Below, in pieces: positions 24,545 to 36,835 of a stretch of DNA of 64,000 bases. The position numbers and the translations under genes were made by a program. Under the pieces are notes generated by a model. That model worked only from the letters and a program-made list of their open reading frames with translations. It was not told the DNA's origin and searched no databases. Every line of letters starts with the position of its first letter. Within the stretch, counting starts at the first letter, position 1. The stretch spans positions 477,501-541,500 of the forward strand of contig CALZFC010000021.1 in assembly GCA_945643635.1 (NCBI GenBank), in the 5' to 3' direction. This DNA comes from Allodiplogaster sudhausi. Its lineage: Eukaryota > Nematoda > Chromadorea > Rhabditida > Diplogasteridae.

Positions 24545-26358
24545 CTAGAAGGTGAGAATGACGACCTCTTCGTTCCCTTTCTCGCCATCTTTCTCCTCAT
24601 CATTCGCAGCTGTCTCCGGAATCCTGAGAACACAGCAATTAAATTTTCAATCTCCCGGGGAAGGGAGAGACTAGGGAAAAACAACACCTATTTCAGAACT
24701 GTCTCCCATCACAGTATCATATATTACCGCCAATAATAACAAAAAATTCAAGTTAGAAAATCTTCTCATAAAATATCAATAAATCATAAAAGAAAAATAA
24801 ATAATGAGGAAACCTTCTGACCTCAGCAGCCTCCCTCACTGCCTCTTCTAATGCGTCACGAAGATTTTCGACGTCAGCTTCAAGCTGCTCCCGTCGACAC
24901 TCTGCCTTTCTCAGTTGATAGGTGCTATCGAATTCCTGAAAACAAAGAATTCAGTTTCAATTAAATTTTCAATCCCTCGGGGAGGGGAGAGACTAGGAAA
25001 AAATCAGAACTGACTCCCATCAACGTATCATATCACAATACCAACGATAAAATTTCTTCTCATAAATCATTAATAAATCATCAAAGAGCCTTCTTCTCAC
25101 CCCATCAGAATCCCACTCATCGCCCATATCCTTCTTTAGCTCTTCCAATTCCTCACGAATATTTTCCACGTCAGCTTCAGCCTCCTCCAGTTCACCCTCC
25201 GCCTTTCCCAGTTGATAGGCGAGTCCTTTAATGCAATCTTTATCACTCTCTTAAATTAAAAAAAAGATACCTGGCCATGCAAATATTTAAAATAAAGACT
25301 AACGTGGAAATTGTTCCAGGTATTCCGATGGTGACATGCGTCCTAAAAAATAAGATAAAGATTATATGATTGGATATGAGATTGGACGAGACTGTAAGAA
25401 ATGTCTGTAAACAATTCTTACAGCCTCATCAAATCATTAAAAGGAGATCGTTTTAAGCGAGACCAAACAACTGACGAGCTCGCTTCTTCTGCGGTTGGCT
25501 GTGACTCTTCTCTTCTTTCTCGTCTCCTTCAAGCTGAGAATGACTGCGAGCCACTTGTTCGGAACGAGAAATCAATCTGTAAAGAATCTCACATCAGTGC
25601 TGAAATAGTAATTTGGGTTCAAGTGAAAAATATTTCGTTCTTTCGGCCCTGTTGTTTCAATGGCCGTTGGGCATCAAACCCCGGAGCTAGGGGGGGAGGG
25701 GGGCGTTGAGACTAAAGAAAACTTGGTCTATTTCAGAACCATCCCCCATCAAAATCATATCACAAAACCGATCTTCGACTTGCGAGTGGCCGCGGAAGGA
25801 CGCGAGACAGCTGCTGAAGGGGGCCCGCGCTTGTTGGACTTGGGAGTGGCCGCGGGGACTCCGGCCGCGGAAGGACGCGGGGCGGCAGCTGAAATGCGGC
25901 CGCGCTTCTTGGACTTGGGAGTGGCCGCAGGGACTCCGGCAGCGGAAGGACGCGGGGATGCAGCTGAAGGGCGCCCGCGCTTCTTAGACTTGGGAGTGGC
26001 CGCGGGGACTCCGGCCGCGGAAGGACGCGGGCGGAAGCTGAAGGGCGGCCGCGCTTCTTGGACTTGGGAGTGGCCGCAGGGACTCCGGCCGCGGAAGGAC
26101 GAAGGGCGGCAGCTGAAGGGCGGCCGCGCTTCTTGGACTTGGGAGTGGCCGCGGGGACTCCGGCCGCGGAAGGACGCGGGCGGCAGCTGAAGGGCGGCCG
26201 CGCTTCTTAGACTTGGGAGTGGCCGCGGGGACCCCGGCCGCGGAAGGACGAGGGGCGGCAGCTGAAGGGCGGCCGCGCTTCTTGGACTTGGGAGTGGCCG
26301 CGGGGACTCCGGCCGCGGAAGGACGCGAGGCAGCAGTTGCTGGTTTGTCCGGCTTCAT
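24545..26358 (-). CDS. AT-hook repeat and coiled-coil protein, frame disturbed
   Basis: An ATG at 26358 opens MKPDKPATAASRPSAAGVPA, then repeats containing PKSKKRGRPSAA, which fit the AT-hook core (RGRP) that binds the minor groove of AT-rich DNA. Two units in the array are 74 instead of 75 bases, so the frame shifts twice and meets TAA at 25984. The exon can otherwise be followed to a donor at 25768. Further exons at 25576-25476, 25249-25101 and 24935-24822 are consistent with one another in phase. They encode a Lys/Gln-rich segment (QPQKKRA) and two related acidic coiled coils (KAEGELEEAEADVENIREEL and REQLEADVENLRDALEEA). The last exon begins at about 24624; the better frame ends VVILTF at 24545, but its phase does not match the preceding exon. 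A nuclear chromatin-associated protein or its decaying copy is inferred. Confidence 0.45.
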
Positions 26359-26360
26359 GT
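25838..26360. repeat. 75-bp GC-rich tandem repeat encoding AT-hook units
   Basis: The marker ACTTGGGAGTGGCCGC recurs at 25838, 25913, 25988, 26062, 26137, 26211 and 26286. The spacings are 75, 75, 74, 75, 74 and 75. The units differ by a few substitutions. On the minus strand a full 75-base unit encodes 25 residues. Confidence 0.9.
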
Positions 26361-29300
26361 TTCAAGCTCAAATATAAAGCAACATTATAGAAAAAAAAAC
26401 ATAACGGCAACTTTTAAAAAATTGAATTTTGGCCCTAAATCTCAATCTCTGTTTAATCAATTCGTTTTCTGCACTTTGACCTGATACTGTTACACCCAAA
26501 TTGAACACTCACTCACACCCTACACATACACTGCAGTGCACCCAAATTGAACACACTTTTTTTTACCACCCCCCTCCGGATCGGATTCGTGCGCCGGACC
26601 CTGTTCAGCTATGGAGCATCAGGGGGTAGAATGTTCTGTATTCCCTCTTAGTAGGCACTACTCACGATTTTCTTTGCTAGATTTGGTTTCCACAAACAAG
26701 CATTCCTCGATGCTAAGGACACATCAGTCGGCTATATTTGTAGATGTCACGAATTCGTATTCCCTCCTCGTCGCGACACGGAAAATGTCTCCATGTCTCC
26801 TCATTGAATATGGTTAGAGATTTCTTCGGCATAGCCATGTAAAGAAGTATTACTCCAGTCATTGGAAACAGTTAGGCATTTAAACGCCACTTGATTGAGA
26901 TTCTATACCAACTGTTTTTAACGGAAAGATTGTATCTATGATAATGTTCAATGATTTTAGAGCCAAAGGAATGAGCTTAAAAATCCGTTGTTAGGTTGTT
27001 GATTTTATTGTCATCTAATGTTCAAGTGTGTGCATTGTTAACTAACATAAGAGCTCTAATTAGTCCAGGAACTGAAAAATGGCATTTGGCATGAGCGATA
27101 TGTTCATTGTATACCATAAACTAATTTGCACTATCTTTTCTTGGTTTCCTATTGCTCGTCGTAACTGCCTTTTGTTGGCAGTGCCATGGAAAAAGGGCAG
27201 CCGCTGCGGAAGTATAAGTTCTTTTCCACCGGAAATTCCGTCTGCGCAAGATGCAGAGGGATAAGCACAGCGCGGAATGCTCAGAGATATTGGGATCGTT
27301 CTCTCACTCAGAGAAAGAGAGCATAAAAAAGTGAAAGAGCTAGCAGGAAAAGAAGTTGAGAAAAGGGAGAGTTTTGGAGGAGGAAAGAAATGAGCTGGGA
27401 ATCTCACAAAATAAAAGCTGATAATCATCTTGCAAACTTACATGTTACGATCTCTGCTATCCTCTTTCCTCATCGATCTCTTTGAAAATACTTTTCTTTT
27501 TTCTCAATCGCTGCGCACTCTTTCCTTTTGTCCAATCTCATCCACTCTTCTTCACTTTTTTTCTTTTCCATCTCTCATTAGCCTGGCAGATCAAGTCGCA
27601 GATTGGGAGTGATAGGAGTGAGACACTACGAAAAGGAGCGTTAGTGGAAAGGGTAGATAAGAGTAGAGAAGTGAGAGAGACGGGGGACGAGAAAGGAAGA
27701 AAGAGGCTGAAATGGAAAGAGATGAGGGAAGCGAGAGCAAGTAGTGAAGTGACACTTCATTCTATCACTCATTCTAGATTTCTATTCCTTCTATCACCGC
27801 CTCATCTTATACCGATTACTACTACAACGTAGCATTCTTGTTCGCATCTACAACTAATTTTTGTATTCATTGTTCTCTCTAAAATGTATATGTATGTTCG
27901 CAGTTAAACACCGACACAGTTTAATATTATAGTAATATATCATCGTTGTATTCCCAGATCGCCTTTCGTCATTAGCTCCTGCGCTGTCTTCATTGGTGAG
28001 CAGAATATTCTCATGCTCATTAATTCTCTCACAAGCTTTGGTCTATCTCTATAGAGTTCTTTTTAATTCATTCTCTCTCGCTCGCTCTCTCTTTCTCTCT
28101 ATCTCTGTCTCTCTCTCTCTGTCTTTCTCTCTCTCTGTCTCTCTCTCTGTCTCTCTCTCTCTGTCTCTCTCTCTCTTTCTCTTTCTCTCTCTATCTCTCT
28201 CTGATTTCCTCTCGTGACTAGCCTCGCTGTACTATCACAGCACCGTTCTGGCGGCATTCTTGCGGAAGCGGCGCAGCTCATAAAGTCTCAATCGCGCCTT
28301 CGAGGGCTCATTTATCTCGCCCGTTTCACGTCTTCTTCTTTCGCCGTCAGACTATTATTGCGCTCGGAAATAATACTTTTATTCATTTTCTCTCTGTCAC
28401 TTACTCTGCCCTTCTCGCTTCCTTTCTTATGTCGCCCTCTTGCTCTGCTTCCTTGATTCTCTTCACAATATCTGCCTCTTTATCTATCTTCCGTTCTCTC
28501 CTCAGTCTCATTCCTATTGCTACTCGAATTGTAGCACAAAGAAATATTTCAGGAAAATAGATTTAAGCACCATGCACTTTGGTTTTCAGCTTGGATTCCA
28601 GGACAAATTAATACAAGATCCGGATAGACATTTCAGCCATCACATAAATAATGCCCTTGAAGTACACAATGTTGTCTTTTTGCGCATTCACTGAGATTGT
28701 TTACTGTGCTAGAAGTGAGAAGTGTACAGCAAGGAAGGCGGTCGGTAGATGGTGGAGGAGGGGCGGTTCTCTATGGCAATGTGAGAAGGGGGACCAACCT
28801 CAGATCCACATATATGAAAGCAAATCTCCTTCTGCTTCTCTCTGTCATATCTAGCTCTGCTTTCTCTCTCTCTCTCTCGGGCTCTCTCGCCATTGCTCTC
28901 TGTCCCTCTCCCTCTGCTGCTCTCTTTCTCGCTCTCTCGCTCTTCCATTGGCTGAGTTATATCTCATATCCGCCGCCTATCATCTTGCCTGATCTCGACC
29001 CGATCTCTCCAATTCTTATCGCTAACTTGCTTGCCTCTCTATATCTCGCAGCAGAGAAGGTAATGCTTCAAACCCTCTTTCACTTAATGCTAGAAATATT
29101 TCAACGATTTATTTTGCTCTCTCCTGAATTCCACTCTCTATTTCTTTCTCATATTCGATCTCTCTGTCTGTTCTCTCTCCCCCTCCTCTCTCTATTCTCA
29201 TGGTTCGTGCTGATTCCAGCCAGAGATAATGAGATGCATGTCTCGCATCTTAATCCCTTTGAGTTGCAACTTTCAATCACGTGCCTCGCAAGCAAAGCCA

Positions 29301-29901
29301 AACGAACGAGATGTTCTTTACCCCACTGCAAGCAGATCTTTCTCAGCAGCAAAATACTGTCATTTACCCAAAGTACCTTATGCTTATTATGTGATTCTCA
29401 ACCATGTTAAACATTTGAACTATAAAAATCAATATTAACAGTCCAATGGGGATATCCCAAATTGTGAGTAGACTTTATCATCAATCATTTTTCCGCATCA
29501 TTGCTAAGATACTGGTGTGCTCATCTTCCCCTAACAAATTACGGCCATCTTTAAAACGTGAGACTGAAAAGAGCGCTTGCTAAATTTTGTGAGAGATCGA
29601 GAGAGAGAGAGAGATAATATTGAGAGAATAAGAGAGTAGAAGTGGATTGAGAGAGAGAGAGAGAAAAAAAAGATAAATAGCGAACAAGATAGAAGTGGAG
29701 AGTGCGCATGCTGAATTGGCCGTTCACTCACGCGGTGGCCTTTCCCCCATGTTGGGTAATACTGACCACTTCCATGTGTAGGCTGTTCTACAATTTTACA
29801 CATATCCCGTTTGATACGCCGAAAAGCAAGACAGAAATGCATTTTTATACTAGAAATTCATGGGCATAAGGTTTTGAAATTCTTACACTCACTCTCTTTT
29901 T

Positions 29902-29933
<32 letters not shown>

Positions 29934-30163
29934 GCTTCATTTTCTCATCCATAGTGTTCAAGGATTTCATTCCTTGACATGTGGCTTTCTATCTCATCTT
30001 TTATCACTGTATTCCATCGCACAACGTTCCGGAAAGTCCACCACGGCTCTAATGCTTCTCTTTAGGTCTCCAAGTCTTTTCTGCAACTTTCCTTTCCATT
30101 CTAAAAATTTATGTTGTATATGAGACTATCTCTCGCCCTCTCCCTCTCGTTCCCTTACACTGC

Positions 30164-30230
<67 letters not shown>

Positions 30231-30916
30231 CCGCGCTGTCTATGTATCTCTATTTCTCTCGCTCTCTCTCTGTCTTACTCTGTCCTTTTCCCTCTCGTAT
30301 ATCGTAGTCATGCGTTCGAGAAGAAACCATTAGTGTCTTCATTATAATGCAATTGTCGCATAATTAGAAAGCCTCCAAGTTCCCGTGGCTTCTCCCTCTG
30401 CAATGGTGAGCTATTTTCGTTCTCCAGATTTCCCACTTCATTTTCCATCTTTTGACGTTCACGTGTGCAATAGCCAACAAGATGTCACGCGACGCTCTCT
30501 CTCTCTCCCTGTCTCTCTCTCTCTCTCTCTCTTTCGCTCTCTCTCTCTCCATCTCTCTTTCTTCTCTCTCTCTGTCTTTCTCGAGCTCTTCTGTCTGTAT
30601 CTCCCATTCTTCATCAGCATCTTTCTACCGCACCACCTTAAAGCATTCCGTTCTTTCGCTTCACTGTTCGTGCCTTTCCAGCCAGAAAGTTTTTATATCA
30701 CGAGATAACAATGCTACTCCTAGCTGTCACTTATTGTCTTGGTATAATTAGAGCGGAATAATTTAGATTGGGAACCATTGGCTTTTCCGTTTTTTTTTTC
30801 TAAAGTTTATCGCATGTCTCCCACAGACGCCTTTGCAAGGTGTCTGTCGCTTTCCTTACAATTAGTGCTGCCTAATTCCGACGGCACTCTTCAGAAGATG
30901 CGGAGATGATGTCGAG
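26361..30916. other. intergenic upstream of the FGF receptor gene
   Basis: No exon is supported. CT-rich tracts occur at about 28070-28205, 28860-28960, 29900-29935, 30168-30225 and 30500-30560, with GA tracts near 29600-29670. The 237-codon plus frame at 28697-29410 is largely Ser/Leu low complexity. The region probably includes regulatory DNA of the diverging AT-hook and FGF receptor genes. Confidence 0.45.
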
Positions 30917-31313
30917 ATGACACTAAGAGTGCCACGAGGAATGCCACACCACAGACTACAGCTGCTCTGCCTGGTGGCCGTCTTTTGCCATTTCGTCGCC
31001 GTCAACTCGGCCGTCATCGACGACGACGACGCTCTCAACGGTACGTGCCTTACTATAGCAAGGATTCTATGGCTAATAAGATAATGATTAAAAAGATACC
31101 CTTAATTGCGAGCAGTTGTTAACTTTACGCCTTAAAATAGTATACATATATCATAGTGACATTCTTGGATAGCCACAAATCTTAGTTACAGCTGATTAAA
31201 AGTGTATCACCATCTGTCAGTTATCTGCATATCGGCTAGCACTTTTGACGGCATCTCTTATCTGGCATTTCTCGTGATGTTCTGTCCTCTAATTCTGTCA
31301 TGACTCTCTCTCT

Positions 31314-31364
<51 letters not shown>

Positions 31365-31365
31365 C

Positions 31366-31426
<61 letters not shown>

Positions 31427-31444
31427 TTTCTCTCTCTTTCTCTC

Positions 31445-31499
<55 letters not shown>

Positions 31500-31618
31500 C
31501 GCGCTAACTCTCTGATGAAACTATCGTTTTCGTTCCTTGTCCTTTCCATATTCCTTTAGTCGATTCTTCCAAATGCTGCTGCGCAATCCGAGCCGATCAA
31601 TGAAGACAGGTAATCAAC

Positions 31619-31662
<44 letters not shown>

Positions 31663-32648
31663 AAGAGGCAGTGAGAACGACCATCATGTTTCTTCTCGTC
31701 ATCTCTCATTCTTCTCTCTTAGCTTCGTTATCGTTATCTCTGACTCTCGTTCTTTCCCTAACTCATCCTCTGACTTCCCTTGATCTCTCCGTCTATTCCT
31801 CATCTTTATTTCTTTCTCTTCCCTTCCTCTCCCTCTCACCAAATTAGGCAACCGGTCTCTGCTCCAATCACTCACCCGCTAATCATGCTACTCATCTGTC
31901 TCTCTGTCTGTCTCTCTGTCTCTCTCTCTTGCTCTCTCGTATTCTTTTCCATATCTCTCACCGTCTCTCTTCCCTTCTCTTTTCATCTCTTGCTCTCTTA
32001 ACTCGGTCCCAAACTGCTTCCTCGCTCTTGCAATCACTAAAAAGTCGTTTAACTTCTTTTAACTCGTAATCTGCCGCCAAACTGCTCAGAGTATCTCCAT
32101 CCTCATTCCAAGAGTGCATGACCACCCAATCATCCAACCGTTTCAAAATGGGCCTCTTCTTCTCTATCACTCTCTCCCCTCTCTCTCTATCTCTCTCTCT
32201 CTCTTTCTCTATCTCTCTTCTCTATCCCATATTCTCCTCACATCTACATTCTTAATCGTCATGACTGATGATATCACACCCTTTGTTTTTTCTGCACGTT
32301 TTTAAAACTTTTCTCAAACTTCTCATCAAAGGTGAGTTTCGTGCCATGTGAACCAACAACTTGAACAGACTGGAGGTCGACCATTTGCAAGAGAAGGGAA
32401 AGAGAGAAGCCAATGAGACAAAGAGAGCGAGAGAGAGAGTCAGAGATGGAGAGATCAGGAAAGGCAGAGGAAGGGGCTAACGAGAAGAGGAGAAGGTATG
32501 ATGAGAAAAGGAGTGAGAAATGAGTGAATATTTGAATGGAGTGAGATAATGAAAGCTGTGAGATATTAAGAGTGAACCTGAAGAAGCGTGCGAGACAAAG
32601 AGATGAGTGTTGCTGTTTTCACTCTATGCTGCTCTGTTCTCTCGCTCG

Positions 32649-32679
<31 letters not shown>

Positions 32680-33437
32680 GCGCTCTCTCTCTCTCTCTCT
32701 TATCTTCTGTAAACGACGCCACTCCCATTTCACGGGCGCACGTAATCAATCAGCAGTGTCGCTACAGCATTCGACCGCGTTGAAGTCAAAGAAGATTTGA
32801 CTTGGGGAAAGACGAAGGAAGGGCAACGAAGTAGCAGTGGAAAGGAGAGTGATTGAGTGACTGGATGGTTTGTGGATCAGACCCTTTCGAGTGACGAGAG
32901 GAGGTATTTACATAAAGTAAAGAGTTGTTAAAGATATAATGAACATGCGACAGCTCTATGCTAATCGTGCAGGGTGGGCTACAGTATACCGCCTGAGCCG
33001 AGACCTTCGTAGCCAGAACTGGCCATAGCGGGCATATCAAAGGGGAAACTGATACACAATTTGTACCAGTACTGCTCTTCTTTAGATCAACATTTCAATT
33101 CTTCTATCACTCTTTGTCTCTCTCTCTCTCTCTATCTCTCTGTAAAAACTTTCGCTAACAGCCTTGGAAGATCTATGAGGTGCATTTGACACATCTGGAT
33201 AGAAGAAGGGACTGAGAGTGAGACTCAGGAAGAGAGAGACAGCGAGAGAATGTGAGAGAGAAAACCAGAGAAAATACTTCGAATTCAATCTGATGGTGAG
33301 ATGCAAAGAAGACAAGTGCCCATTGATGGACTCTCTCTTCCTCTATCTCTCTCTAACCCTCCCTCTCCCTCACTCTCTCTCTCTTTCTCTCTTCTCTTTC
33401 TTTCTCTCTCTCTGCATCTCTCCCTCTCACTCCCTCA

Positions 33438-33484
<47 letters not shown>

Positions 33485-36400
33485 TATATGCCGTAACACG
33501 TGGCGTGAAATGGCACGGCTGTCTCCTCTCGCTTCCGGCTCTTTTTCTTCCTGCTTCCGCATCTGGCTGCCAGGCGGCGTGGCCTCTCTTCCAAACGTGA
33601 CTGTGTTGTCTCCTCGAAAAGCAAATCACTGGCCTGGCCAAACAGGCGACACGTGCCCGTGAATCGTAAACAAGGAGCCAATGCGTGAATTATGCTTTTC
33701 TGTTGGAACAAATGAGAAAGTTAAGTTGTAGGGCTTATTGTTAGGCAGAATTTGTCATGATAATACCCAAACAATAATAACACCAAAACCCATGGGATGA
33801 ATATTGAATAAGTAAGAGGAAGAGAAATAGAGTGCGAATAAAGAAAGAGAACATAAATGTCGAGATAGCGAGAGAGATGGGAGAAGAGGAAGGGAACGAA
33901 ATAAATAGAGAAAGAGACTATTGTTACTGGCATCTCTGCCGCTCTACAAAGTGACAAGATGATTCTTGAATGGAGGAATGAATGAAAGGAATGCGGCCTC
34001 GTTTGTCAGCAGCAACATGAAACGCTTCCCTCGTTGCTTACAAAAAACACTCCGCGTTAAGAGAGCCCCTCTGTAAGGGTCAAGGAGCGTCTGCCCCGGG
34101 GAATTTTTGTTTTATTTTACTTTGAAAACTTTATGAGGGACACATCTAGTGTTCATAAAGAAATATATTTTTTCAAAAAGTTAGAAAAAAATTTTTTCTC
34201 TTAGTTATAAGTAAAAATGTTAAAAAAGTTGGAAGGCCATATCTAACGTTATACTTAATATTTCTCGAAAATCTTTTCACTGTTCGATTCCTTATTTAAA
34301 AATACACAAAAAAGTCCCAGATGACTGTTTTCGAAAAATTAAAATTTTTATGACTTGTGCAATTTAATTTTTTGGAAAATGGTTTTTAGGTAATAACTTT
34401 TTTTTTTATTATGACTTTCCAAAAACTGAATCTTCCATAAGAAAGAGCAGGAAAAACTACATATAATATATCTCTACGAGGAAAAATCTCGGATACCCTT
34501 TTTGGGTATCTGCATTTGAATATGTGTTTCTAAGCAAATTTCGGTTTTGGCCACAAACCACAATTTCATTCAAACTTCTTCAATTTTAAAAAGAAATAGT
34601 CCATTCGATGTGATTTTTTATGCTCTTTAAAATGGTATATACTTTGTTCGCAAAAGAAATTGGTCTAAAGGCCTAAAATTGACTTTTTGTGTTTTAGGCC
34701 TATTTCTGGTGTTAAAATACTCATTCTTTGCACGATTAATGGATCTTGTAGGCTGATTTTCCATATAATATTTATACTGCGAGAAAGAGCAGCTAAAACT
34801 GAGTCGGATACAGCTTTAAGATTAAAATCTGAGGATACACTTTTTGGGAATAAAGTCAAGAAATTTCATTTTTACGAGAATTGCTGGTGAAATAAATGTA
34901 TGAAAACGTCCTATTCGGAGCCAACTATCAGGCATTTTTGAGCCGCAGTGCCAAAACGGTCATAACCGTTCAAAAGAGCAGAGACTTTTACATAATATAT
35001 CCACCGATGAAAGAGCAATACCAGTTCATGTTTCAGAAATCTTGAAATTTCGAAAAAAAATCGACGACATGATTCGACTATTTTGAGCTGTTCTGAGATA
35101 AATTTTACCAATGTAACTTATGTTCTGAAAACTGTTCCATTAGGTTGTTTGAGACGAGAAACATAAATTTGACGTTCATTTTCTACTTTTGAGTACCATC
35201 CATGGTACTTTTGCCAGAAGAATGAAATGTTATATGCGGAAAAATTATATTTCGATCAAAGTGCCATGGATGATACACAAAAGTAGAAAATTAACATCGA
35301 ATTCATGTTTCTCGTCTCAAAAAACCATATGGTACAATTTTCAGAACATAATTTCCATTGGTATCGTTTTTCGCGAACTGCTCAAATTAGTCGAAACCTG
35401 TCGTCGATATTTTTCCCAATATCAAGATTTCTGAAAGATGTACATATTTTGCTCTTTTAACTGTGGATATATTATGCAAAAGTCTCTGCTCTTTCGAATG
35501 GTTATGACGTTTTTGGCAATCTCTCTCACAAAAGACCTTTTAGTTGGCTTCGAATTAGTTTTCGTACATTTATTTCAGCACCTATGCTTGTAAAAATGTG
35601 ATTTCCTGAATTTTGAAGTACTTTTGAGTATTTTATCGTAAAAGAACTTCAAAGAATTCTGGATTACCCATAATTCCGAGCTAGATGCTTCAAAAGAACA
35701 ATTTTAAAATATTTTCTAAAAATATTCAGGAATATCTCCTTCAACAGTCAGTATTCAAATACATATTCCCAAAAAGTGTATCCTCAGATTTTAATCTTAA
35801 AGCTGTATCCGACTCAGTTTTAGCTGCTCTTTCTCGCAGTATAAATATTATATGGAAAATCAGCCTACAAGATCCATTAATCGTGCAAAGAATGAGTATT
35901 TTAACACCAGAAATAGGCCTAAAACACAAAAAGTCAATTTTAGGCCTTTAGACCAATTTCTTTTGCGAACAAAGTATATACCATTTTAAAGAGCATAAAA
36001 AATCACATCGAATGGACTATTTCTTTTTAAAATTGAAGAAGTTTGAATGAAATTGTGGTTTGTGGCCAAAACCGAAATTTGCTTAGAAACACATATTCAA
36101 ATGCAGATACCCAAAAAGGGTATCCGAGATTTTTCCTCGTAGAGATATATTATATGTAGTTTTTCCTGCTCTTTCTTATGGAAGATTCAGTTTTTGGAAA
36201 GTCATAATAAAAAAAAAAGTTATTACCTAAAAACCATTTTCCAAAAAATTAAATTGCACAAAAGTCATAAAAATTTTAATTTTTCGAAAACAGTCATCTG
36301 GGACTTTTTTGTGTATTTTTAAATAAGGAATCGAACAGTGAAAAGATTTTCGAGAAATATTAAGTATAACGTTAGATATGGCCTTCCAACTTTTTTAACA

Positions 36401-36793
36401 TTTTTACTTATAACTAAGAGAAAAAAATTTTTTCTAACTTTTTGAAAAAATATATTTCTTTATGAACACTAGATGTGTCCCTCATAAAGTTTTCAAAGTA
36501 AAAGAAAACAAAAATTCCCCGGGGCAGGCGCCTATGTAAGCCTCCTTGTGTTTTACAGAGAGGCTCTCTTAACATCACGACACGATCACGTTTCGGTGAT
36601 GAAATCAATAATCATCAAGGCATTTAAGGAATGCGCAATTTCGAGCTCCTTTTCTCACTAATTTATGAAATGGCTTCTCACTATTAAGCGTATCAGATTA
36701 TTGCTGATATGCAAAATCAGTGATATAAAATAAAAGAATACGCGAGGAAATGGAAAATTTAAAAAAACATGTAGTCAGTTTTCCCTCGTGGTT

Positions 36794-36835
<42 letters not shown>

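Noticed and set aside
25660..26190. 176-codon plus-strand frame through the 75-bp repeat
   Set aside because: The minus-strand reading encodes recognisable AT-hook units and has splice sites; the plus frame is its shadow.
28697..29410. 237-codon plus-strand open frame
   Set aside because: Dominated by Ser/Leu translation of CT-rich sequence; other frames and strands are equally open.
31258..31549. Arg/Glu-rich and Ser/Leu-rich facing frames
   Set aside because: Pure translation of a (CT)n/(GA)n microsatellite.
34665..35951. Two similar small ORFs in opposite orientation
   Set aside because: They are the same sequence seen in both arms of the palindromic element, not two genes; no transposase similarity.
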